Source of the DNA: an uncultured Pseudomonadota bacterium
Lineage (GTDB): Bacteria; Pseudomonadota; Gammaproteobacteria; Steroidobacterales; Steroidobacteraceae
Direction: 5' to 3'
Length of the DNA: 7,622 nt
Assembly (NCBI GenBank): GCA_903890265.1
Contig: CAITAM010000103.1
Span: forward strand, 1-7,622
Shown here: one piece after another, positions 1 to 5,614 of the stretch
Position numbering within the stretch: position 1 is the first letter of the stretch
How the letters are laid out: each line of letters begins with the position of its first letter
The notes under the pieces: model-generated
What the model saw: only the letters and a program-made list of their open reading frames with translations
The model's database searches: none
Told to the model about the DNA's origin: nothing
Translations under genes and position numbers: made by a program

Positions 1-230
1 AGCACGATGTCGATCTCGGAGGGATTGATCGCGCTGTCGTCGTCCGGGTACTCGCCGGTCACGGTCTGCAGGAAGATCGATTCCGGCAGCCGCAGACCTT
101 CCTCCTCGACGTACTTCGCCGCCGGCACGAGCTTGCCGCGCGCGACGCCCGCCATGTCGGGGACGATCGCCTCGACTTCGCTGATGCCGTGGTCTTTCAG
201 AAACTGGCGGATCGGACTCTGGGTACTCAT
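1..230 (-). CDS. puuA: Gamma-glutamylputrescine synthetase (glutamine synthetase family), N-terminus only
   Basis: This is the first 76 codons of a glutamine synthetase family protein; the rest lies beyond the left edge. The family member it resembles ligates glutamate to putrescine or a related polyamine using ATP in the cytoplasm, the first step of the Puu pathway. The visible part is the N-terminal beta-grasp region. It carries the segment DMAGVARGKLVPAAKY (residues 25-40), followed by LRLPESIFLQTVTGEY (46-61), which is typical of PuuA/SpuI/GlnT-type proteins and unlike the N-terminus of housekeeping GlnA. The ATG at 228-230 is preceded by a weak GGTGA about 8 bases upstream. It lies 20 bases downstream of puuD on the same strand, so co-transcription is likely. 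The ATP- and metal-binding catalytic residues are outside the window, so the polyamine substrate is inferred from N-terminal similarity and the adjacent puuD. Confidence 0.85.
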   Translation of the reverse strand, partial: MSTQSPIRQFLKDHGISEVEAIVPDMAGVARGKLVPAAKYVEEEGLRLPESIFLQTVTGEYPDDDSAINPSEIDIV

Positions 231-250
231 GGGGACTTCACCGGATCGGT

Positions 251-1012
251 TCAGCGGCGGTCGCGGGCGCGGCGCCGGGCGGCGTCGCCGAAGGCGGCGA
301 ACAACGCGCGGGAAAATTCATTGGTCATCACCTTCCACTCGGGGTGCCATTGCACGCCCACCGCGAAGGACGCCGCGTTCGCGACGCGGAAGGCCTCGAT
401 CAGGCCGTCGGGCGCCGTGGCCTCCACGACGAGGCCCTCGGCGAGGCGGTCGACGCCCTGGGAATGCAGCGAGTTGACCTGCAGCCGGCGCGCGCCATCA
501 GCGAGGCGCTCGAACTCGCCACCCGCCGTCAGCGTCACCTCGTGCGACGGGGCGTACTGGGTATCGAGTGGATCGTCGGTGTTCTCGCGGTGCATCAGGT
601 GGCCCGGCAGCTCATGCACTTTCTGGTGCAGCGTGCCGCCGTAGGCGACGTTCATTTCCTGGAAGCCGCGGCAGACGGCGAGCAGCGGCAGACCGTCGTC
701 GACGGCCCGTCGCAGCAGCGGCAGCGTGGTCGCGTCGCGGTGCGCATCGTGCAGGGTGCCCTCCGCACTGGCCGGCCCACCGTAGCGGTGCGGCTCGACG
801 TTGGACGGGCTGCCGGTGAGGAACAGGCCGTCACAGGCCGTGTTCAGGGCGTCAAGCGCGAGCTCTTCACCGAGCGACGGCAGCAGCACCGGGATGGCAC
901 CCGCCGCCTCGGCAACCGCGACCACGTATTTTTCGCCGACGCAATGGAACCAATGGGGCCCGAGCAGCCGCCGATCGGCGGCAATACCAATGACTGGTTT
1001 ACGGTTAGGCAT
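251..1012 (-). CDS. puuD: Gamma-glutamyl-gamma-aminobutyrate hydrolase, class I glutamine amidotransferase-like (peptidase C26)
   Basis: The product (253 aa, matching the family's roughly 250) hydrolyses gamma-glutamyl-GABA to glutamate and GABA in the cytoplasm, the last step of the Puu pathway. The N-terminus PNRKPVIGIAADRR is the usual first strand of this family. The nucleophile lies in LLAVCRGFQEMNVAYGGTLHQ-like sequence with Cys114, and the catalytic His223 and Glu225 lie in GVQWHPEW, so the triad is intact. The reading frame is open back to 1063, but the family alignment starts at the ATG at 1010-1012. There is no clear Shine-Dalgarno. A second ATG, four bases upstream and out of frame (1014-1016), reads only three codons before TAA, so initiation here may be unusual. 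puuA follows after 20 bases. The 189-base gap upstream probably holds the promoter of this pair. Confidence 0.92.
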   Translation of the reverse strand: MPNRKPVIGIAADRRLLGPHWFHCVGEKYVVAVAEAAGAIPVLLPSLGEELALDALNTACDGLFLTGSPSNVEPHRYGGPASAEGTLHDAHRDATTLPLLRRAVDDGLPLLAVCRGFQEMNVAYGGTLHQKVHELPGHLMHRENTDDPLDTQYAPSHEVTLTAGGEFERLADGARRLQVNSLHSQGVDRLAEGLVVEATAPDGLIEAFRVANAASFAVGVQWHPEWKVMTNEFSRALFAAFGDAARRRARDRR

Positions 1013-1109
1013 GCATGAAGGACGGTGTCGACGGGCCGCAGCGGGTTCCCGACCGGGCCCCAAGTGTACCGCGCTTTACGCCCTGCGGGCAGCACCCGCT
1101 GGACCAACA

Positions 1110-1129
1110 TCCGCGAATTTCCGCGAAGC
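1110..1129. repeat. 10-bp tandem repeat upstream of puuD, possible operator
   Basis: The plus strand shows TCCGCGAA twice in tandem with a 10-base period (1110-1117 and 1120-1127), starting about 100 bases upstream of the puuD start. A spacing of one helical turn would suit a protein reading the same DNA face twice. The regulatory role is inference: the repeat is short, GC-rich and seen only once in the window, and no regulator gene is visible. Confidence 0.25.
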
Positions 1130-1161
1130 TGCCAGAGGTTAGCGCCGGTTTAGCGGACGTT

Positions 1162-1191
1162 GGCGTCGTTTTTCAATTTCATGACGACGCC
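1162..1191 (-). terminator. Inverted repeat just after the cupin gene, possible terminator without a U-tract
   Basis: GGCGTCGT (1162-1169) and ACGACGCC (1184-1191) form a perfect 8-bp stem with a 14-base loop, and a further G-U pair is possible. It begins 10 bases after the cupin stop codon. No T-run follows on either strand, so it is not a standard intrinsic terminator. It may protect the mRNA 3' end, cooperate with Rho, or be a binding site for puuDA regulation. Confidence 0.35.
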
Positions 1192-1201
1192 TCACCCGGG
1201 C

Positions 1202-1555
1202 CTACGGCGTGTAAATCACGTAGATCTTGCGCGCCGTCTCGACCGTCTCCCAGTCGCCTTCGAAGCCGGCCGGGACGATGAACGTATCGCCGGCACGGTA
1301 GTCCCGGACCTCGCCTGCGCCGTGCAGCCGCACGTGACCGGCGAGCAGCACGCAGACCTCGTGCTCGGTGTACCGCACGCGCCAGCGACCCGGCGTCGAC
1401 TCCCAGATCCCGGCATCGAAATGGCCGTCCGCGGCCGAGTAGGCGTTACGGACCTTTGCCAGTGGCGAACCGCTGACCAACCGGTCGGCAGCGACGGCTT
1501 CGCCCGCCCCCAGAACGGCGGCGGTCGACAGCAATTCCGGCAGGGATCGGGACAT
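1202..1555 (-). CDS. Small cupin-domain protein (cupin_3/DUF861 type)
   Basis: This is a single-domain cupin of 117 aa whose biochemical role is unknown. The core runs from about residue 49 (GIWESTPGRWRV) through YTEHEVCVLLAGHVRL to YRAGDTFIVPAGFEGDWETVE and ends KIYVIYTP. That layout, with the WES-TPG entry strand and the GDTFIVPAGF second motif, matches the DUF861/EutQ-like cupin group, which often appears beside polyamine and amino-acid catabolic genes. I do not see the full His-rich metal-binding set of classical cupins: motif 1 offers one His and two Glu nearby. The frame is open to 1594, but the ATG at 1553-1555 has a GAGGT Shine-Dalgarno five bases upstream, so I start there. It lies 41 bases after the 78-aa gene and upstream of puuD. 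Its position suggests a link with polyamine catabolism, but that is inference. Confidence 0.82.
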   Translation of the reverse strand: MSRSLPELLSTAAVLGAGEAVAADRLVSGSPLAKVRNAYSAADGHFDAGIWESTPGRWRVRYTEHEVCVLLAGHVRLHGAGEVRDYRAGDTFIVPAGFEGDWETVETARKIYVIYTP

Positions 1556-1560
1556 GGCGC

Positions 1561-1565
1561 ACCTC
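1561..1565 (-). promoter_or_regulatory. Shine-Dalgarno site fixing the cupin start
   Basis: GAGGT on the minus strand, with five bases between it and the ATG at 1553-1555. It favours this start over the 13-codon upstream extension of the open frame, which begins MRAAVRTRDARCA and has no cupin similarity. Confidence 0.65.
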
Positions 1566-1596
1566 GCGTCGCGGGTGCGCACGGCGGCGCGCACCG

Positions 1597-1833
1597 TTAA
1601 GGGTTGAGCCTCGGCAGTGGCCGAAGTTCACGGACATCGACGGCATGCACGACCCGGCGCGGCGTCCGCTCCACCGCACCGGAAGCGCGACAGGATTCGT
1701 AGCGGTAGCTCTCGATGATCCGGGTCCAGCCATCGGCTGCCACTACGGTAACCCATCCGTGCTCGTCATGGCGCGCCAGCGCGCCGGCCGGGCACTTGAC
1801 CGACTCGTTTGAATTCCAATGGATAACCGACAC
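1597..1833 (-). CDS. Hypothetical protein, 78 aa
   Basis: I do not recognise this protein. It starts at a GTG (1831-1833) with a good AGGGGG Shine-Dalgarno at 1838-1843, four bases upstream. It has no signal peptide and no hydrophobic segment long enough to cross a membrane, so it should be cytoplasmic. The first half (VIHWNSNESVKCPAG, then GWVTVVAADGWTRIIESYRY) looks like short beta strands. The second half is basic and Pro/Arg-rich (RTPRRVVHAVDVRELRPLPRLNP). There are two cysteines, Cys14 and Cys48. It follows rlmKL after 120 bases and precedes the cupin by 41 bases, so it may share a transcript with the cupin. The good ribosome site and tight fit between neighbours support a real gene; without homologs, a chance ORF in GC-rich DNA is still possible. 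Confidence 0.55.
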   Translation of the reverse strand: MSVIHWNSNESVKCPAGALARHDEHGWVTVVAADGWTRIIESYRYESCRASGAVERTPRRVVHAVDVRELRPLPRLNP

Positions 1834-1905
1834 GCCGCCCCCTGCTCAACGTCGCACGATGCGAATGCACCACCGGCGCGGTCTGTGCCGCGCTCGATCC
1901 CCCGG

Positions 1906-1927
1906 AGCGCCGGATCACCGCGGCGCT
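1906..1927 (-). terminator. Inverted repeat downstream of rlmKL, possible weak terminator
   Basis: AGCGCCG (1906-1912) and CGGCGCT (1921-1927) pair perfectly over 7 bp around an 8-base loop. It begins 26 bases after the rlmKL stop, where a transcription end would be expected. No T-run follows on the minus strand, so termination by this hairpin alone is doubtful. The surrounding gap 1834-1953 shows no promoter I can defend. Confidence 0.3.
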
Positions 1928-1953
1928 GGCTGCACTCTATGCGATGAGAACCG

Positions 1954-4110
1954 TCATTGGGTTCGCGTGATCACATAACACCGATGAATCCGTGGACTGC
2001 GGGCGAAGTCCTTCGGAATCGTCGCCGCACTGATGTCGTCGATGGCGAGCCCCGGCAATGCATCGGCAGAAAGCCTGAAGCGGGTGTGGTTGGTCGAGAA
2101 CACAAGCACGCCGCCGGGCGCGAGGCGGCGGGCCGTTGCGAGGAGGAGATCAACGTGATCGCGCTGCACATCCAGCGTGCCTTCCATGCGCTTCGAGTTA
2201 GAAAACGTCGGCGGATCAAGGAAGATCAGATCAAACACCGACTGGGCCTCGCGCAGGTACTCCAGGACGTCCGCCTGGATCAGCCGGTGTTCCGGGCCAC
2301 CAAAGCCATTGAGCGCCAGGTTGCGGGACGCCCAGTCGAGGTAGGTGCGCGACAGGTCGACGCTGGTCGTCGTCACCGCGCCACCGGCAGCGGCATGGAC
2401 GGTGGCGGTGCCCGTGTAGCAGAAGAGGTTCAGGAAGCGCGTGCCACGCGCCATCGCCCGCAATCGGCCGCGGGTCAGCCGGTGGTCGAGAAACAGTCCC
2501 GTATCGAGGTAGTCCGTGAAGTTGACGAGGAAGCGCAGGCCATCCTCCTCGACCTCGTGGAACTCGCCGCGCTCGGCAAGCTTCGTGTACTGCTCGCCAC
2601 CGCGACTGCGTCGCCGCACCCGCACGTGAATCCGCTCGCGCGGCAGACCGAGGGCCGCCGGAATCGCGGCGAGCGCCTCGGCGCGGCGGCCACGCACCTT
2701 CTCCTCGGCCACGGTCGGTGGTGCCGCGTACTCCTGGACGTACGCGTGGCGCGGGTCCTCACCGTAGAGATCGATCGCAAAGGCGTATTCCGGCATGTCG
2801 GCGTCGTAGAGCCGAAAGCAGGCGACGCCCGCATCCCGTGCCCAGCGGCCGAGCGTCACCTGGTTCTTTTTCAGGCGGTTGGCGAACATCTGCGCGCCGG
2901 GGCTCGCCGCGCGCGCCTCGTTCGGGGGCGGCAACTCACCCGGCTCGCGGCGCACGAGATACTGGTCGGGCGCCACCTGAAAGCGCAGGTACACGCAGTC
3001 GATGGCGCCATTGAAGAGCCGGTGCGTTCGTCGCGCACGCAGCCCGAGCGACTGGCCGAGTGCCGGGTTACCCGTGAAGACCGCCGCCGCCCAGCCATCG
3101 AACCGCTCCCGGAGCGTCTTGCCGAGGCTCGCGTAGAGCGCCGGCAGGCCTTCTTCCTCGCCGATCCGCTCACCGTAAGGCGGATTGCAGACGACGAGAC
3201 CGTGCGCGCCGTTGGCGTTCGCCTCCGCCACGTCCCGGTGCTCGAACTCGATCCGCCCGTCAAGCCCGAGGAGCGTGACCGAGTGCCGTGCGGCCTTGAG
3301 TGCGTAGCGATCGATGTCACGACCGAGGATCCGGCCCGGGGTCAGCAGCTCCGGCCGCACCCTTGCGGTCAGTGCGGCGTGCTCGGCCTCGTAGAGCGCG
3401 GCATCGTGACCCGCCCAGCCCATGAAGCCGAACCAGTCCCGGTAGAGACCCGGCGCGATGTTCGCCGCAATCAATGCCGCCTCGATCGGCAGCGTGCCGG
3501 AGCCGCACATCGGATCCTGAAACGACGCGCCCTCGGCGGCCATGACGTCCCAGCCCGCCCGCAGCAGCAGCGCCGCGGCGAGGTTTTCCTTGAGCGGCGC
3601 CGCGACCCCCTCTGCCCGGTAGCCGCGCCGGTAGAGGCTGTCGCCCGCAAAATCGACCGCGAACGTGGCCACGTTGTTCGCCACCCGGACCGCCACGCGC
3701 ACCGAAGGCCGCAGGGTATCCACCGACGGCCGGCCCTCCGGTCGCTCGCGCAACTGGTCGACGATCGCGTCCTTCACCCTGAGCGCCCCGTAGTGGGTGT
3801 GGGTGATCGCCGAATGGGCGGACGTGAAGTCGACCGCGATCGTGCCATCGGCACCGATATGCCGCGACCAGTCGATGGCCGATGCCGATCGGTAGAGGGC
3901 ATCGGCGTCGTGCGCCTCCCCGGAACCGATCACGTAGAGGATGCGACTCGCGACCCGGGATCCGAGACACGCCCGGTAGAAGTCGGCCAGACCGCCCTCG
4001 AAACCGACCACGGCACCGTGCTCGCGCGCGGACTCGAGTCCGAGCGCCTTGAGTTCCGTGAGCAGGAGATCGAGCGTGCCGTGCGGCGCGGTGGCTATGC
4101 CGGTGGGCAC
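1954..4110 (-). CDS. rlmL: Bifunctional 23S rRNA methyltransferase RlmKL (m2G2445 / m7G2069)
   Basis: Full-length fusion of two SAM-dependent methyltransferases (718 aa; E. coli RlmL has 702). The first half makes m2G2445 and the second m7G2069 in 23S rRNA (E. coli numbering) during assembly of the large ribosomal subunit. The N-terminus (about 1-155) is a ferredoxin-like/THUMP RNA-binding region ending AVDFAGDSLYRRGYR. The RlmL domain has the SAM motif DPMCGSGTLPIEAAL (199-213) and the catalytic NPPYG (309-313). The RlmK domain runs from about 405 (NRLKKNQVTLGRWARDAGV) through YLDTGLFLDHR (534-544) and FLNLFCYTGTATVHA (559-573) to FLDPPTFSNSK (630-640). Start is GTG (4108-4110) with GAGG seven bases upstream, inside the 3' end of the upstream nuclease gene (16-base overlap), which suggests translational coupling. 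Nothing is missing from the motifs. The fused form points to Gammaproteobacteria. Confidence 0.97.
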   Translation of the reverse strand: MPTGIATAPHGTLDLLLTELKALGLESAREHGAVVGFEGGLADFYRACLGSRVASRILYVIGSGEAHDADALYRSASAIDWSRHIGADGTIAVDFTSAHSAITHTHYGALRVKDAIVDQLRERPEGRPSVDTLRPSVRVAVRVANNVATFAVDFAGDSLYRRGYRAEGVAAPLKENLAAALLLRAGWDVMAAEGASFQDPMCGSGTLPIEAALIAANIAPGLYRDWFGFMGWAGHDAALYEAEHAALTARVRPELLTPGRILGRDIDRYALKAARHSVTLLGLDGRIEFEHRDVAEANANGAHGLVVCNPPYGERIGEEEGLPALYASLGKTLRERFDGWAAAVFTGNPALGQSLGLRARRTHRLFNGAIDCVYLRFQVAPDQYLVRREPGELPPPNEARAASPGAQMFANRLKKNQVTLGRWARDAGVACFRLYDADMPEYAFAIDLYGEDPRHAYVQEYAAPPTVAEEKVRGRRAEALAAIPAALGLPRERIHVRVRRRSRGGEQYTKLAERGEFHEVEEDGLRFLVNFTDYLDTGLFLDHRLTRGRLRAMARGTRFLNLFCYTGTATVHAAAGGAVTTTSVDLSRTYLDWASRNLALNGFGGPEHRLIQADVLEYLREAQSVFDLIFLDPPTFSNSKRMEGTLDVQRDHVDLLLATARRLAPGGVLVFSTNHTRFRLSADALPGLAIDDISAATIPKDFARSPRIHRCYVITRTQ

Positions 4111-5522
4111 GGGGGAACCTCGATAAGGTGATCGGCGGGGGCCGTCGAGAGGTGCCTGGCGAGCAGGCGGTAGACGTCGACATCAAACGGCGCCCCGGGA
4201 TCGCGCAGCAGCGGCAGCTCGGCGCGGTCGTGCACGGTACCCCAGTAACGCCACGCACCGAACACGTGCAGGTCCTCCTCACCGCGCCAGTTGCGCTCGA
4301 CCACGGCCACGGGGCCGGCGTAAGGCCAGGCTTTCAGTCGCTTGCCGGCCAGGGCGAGCTTCAGTCGGGTGTCGTGCAGGAGCCGCGGCTCGCGGCCGAC
4401 GCAGGCGCCGCGGCAGCGACCGAGCTGGAAGGCGAAGCAGGACCCCGGCGTTGTCTCGAGGCCCAGCGTGCGCAGGCACAGCCCCTGCGCCCGCGCGATT
4501 TCGATCAGCGCCTGTTTCGCGTCGCGGGGCTTCTTGAACAATCCGTAAAACTCATCGTCGTCGCCACCGTCGAGCGCATCCAGCGCCGCGAACGTCGGCA
4601 CCAGCCCCTCGCCGTCGGCGACGAGCCGGATCGTCCAGAGCTCCGCAGCTTTGCGCAGTCGCTTGTTGTAAAGGGGCGACTCGGCCTTGACGGCGCGTGC
4701 CTCGGCAAGGAGCGCGCCGAGCTCACCGACCGACTCCTGCCACTCCACGCGGCGAACCTGGTCGCACAGCTTGCGCTCGCGGGCGTCGCGTCCCGCGGCA
4801 CTGAAATGGGCCAGCACGCGCGTCTTCAGGTTCTTCGACTTGCCGACGTAGAGCAGCGCGTCCCCCTCGCCGTAGAAGCGATAGACTCCCGGCCCCTCGG
4901 GCAGTTCGTCCGGCAGGTCCTGCGGCAGCTGCGCCGGCACCAGCACATCGGCGAGCACGGCCTCGGCCGCCGCCCGCAACGGCTCCGGCAACCCCTCGTC
5001 GGCGAAGGCGCTGAGCAGGTCCCGCAGCACGCGCGCATCGCCAAGGGCCCGATGGCGTGCCTCGCAATCGAGGCCGTAGCGACCGATCAGCGCATCCAGG
5101 CTGTGCCGCGGATGCTCGGGATGCAGGCGGCGCGAGAGCTTGACGGTGCACAGGGTCCGCGCCTGCCAGCGAATGTCCAGTCGCCTCAGTTCCGCCTTGA
5201 TGAAGCCGTAGTCAAAGCGGGCGTTGTGCGCGATGAAGAGTCGCCCGTCAAGCCGCCGGAGCAGCTCGGCCGCGACATCCTCGAAGCGTGGCGCATCGGC
5301 GACCATGGCATCGTCGATGCCCGTGAAGCCGGCGATCGTGCCCGGAATGCGGACCCCGGGATTGACCAGCGTCGACCACTCCTCGATCCCGCCGTCCCGG
5401 TCGATCGTGACCACGCCGATCTCGATGATCCGGCTGTAGGCCGGATTGCCGCCGGTGGTCTCGAGATCCACGCACGCAAGGTCGCGATTAAGCAGCACGG
5501 CGAGCGACGGCCCGCCGCGCAC
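4095..5522 (-). CDS. DEDDh 3'-5' exonuclease fused to a UvrC/Cho-like GIY-YIG nuclease
   Basis: Two nuclease modules in one polypeptide (475 aa from the chosen start), probably acting in DNA repair. The N-terminal DnaQ/epsilon-like exonuclease has Exo I VDLETTG (Asp19, Glu21), Exo II HNARFDYGF (Asp104) and Exo III HRALGDA (His157, Asp162): a complete DEDDh set. After a linker, the GIY-YIG domain shows GPGVYRF (Tyr214), LLYVGKS (225-227), Arg235 and Glu274 in LLAEARAVKAESPLYNK, the full catalytic set. Next comes a UvrC/Cho-type cysteine region, CFAFQLGRCRGACVG, with Cys349, 362, 370 and 374. The RNase H-like second nuclease and helix-hairpin-helix domains of UvrC are absent, as in Cho. The start is uncertain: the frame is open to 5681 inside puuC; GTG codons at 5549, 5522 and 5498 are candidates, none with a strong ribosome site. 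I chose 5522 because family members begin shortly before VDLETTG. It overlaps rlmKL by 16 bases. Confidence 0.9.
   Translation of the reverse strand: MRGGPSLAVLLNRDLACVDLETTGGNPAYSRIIEIGVVTIDRDGGIEEWSTLVNPGVRIPGTIAGFTGIDDAMVADAPRFEDVAAELLRRLDGRLFIAHNARFDYGFIKAELRRLDIRWQARTLCTVKLSRRLHPEHPRHSLDALIGRYGLDCEARHRALGDARVLRDLLSAFADEGLPEPLRAAAEAVLADVLVPAQLPQDLPDELPEGPGVYRFYGEGDALLYVGKSKNLKTRVLAHFSAAGRDARERKLCDQVRRVEWQESVGELGALLAEARAVKAESPLYNKRLRKAAELWTIRLVADGEGLVPTFAALDALDGGDDDEFYGLFKKPRDAKQALIEIARAQGLCLRTLGLETTPGSCFAFQLGRCRGACVGREPRLLHDTRLKLALAGKRLKAWPYAGPVAVVERNWRGEEDLHVFGAWRYWGTVHDRAELPLLRDPGAPFDVDVYRLLARHLSTAPADHLIEVPPCPPA
4116..4121 (-). promoter_or_regulatory. Shine-Dalgarno site of rlmKL, inside the upstream gene
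   Basis: GAGGTT on the minus strand places GAGG seven bases before the GTG at 4108-4110. It supports a non-ATG start that lies within the last codons of the exonuclease/GIY-YIG gene. Confidence 0.55.
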
Positions 5523-5554
5523 ACCGTCCGGCCGGGCGCGATCCGCCACCGCGG

Positions 5555-5614
5555 TCAGGAGCCCGCCGGGCGCAGGGTCGGGGCGAGGACAGCGACGAAC
5601 CGTGGATCCCGCAT
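5555..5614 (-). other. Possible 19-codon leader ORF overlapping the puuC stop
   Basis: The puuC stop TGA (5614-5616) overlaps an ATG as TGATG. From that ATG a 19-codon frame (MRDPRFVAVLAPTLRPAGS) runs to a TGA at 5555-5557, six bases before the GTG at 5549 that could start the nuclease gene. It could carry ribosomes from puuC to the nuclease gene, or it may be chance; the peptide itself looks meaningless. Confidence 0.2.

Noticed and set aside
344..1018. A 224-codon plus-strand frame opposite puuD
   Set aside because: Antisense shadow of puuD, whose catalytic triad is clear on the other strand.
1957..4131. A 724-codon plus-strand open frame opposite rlmKL
   Set aside because: It is exactly antisense to a fully conserved gene, is rich in Arg, His and Val with no family pattern, and reflects the third-position GC bias of the minus-strand gene.
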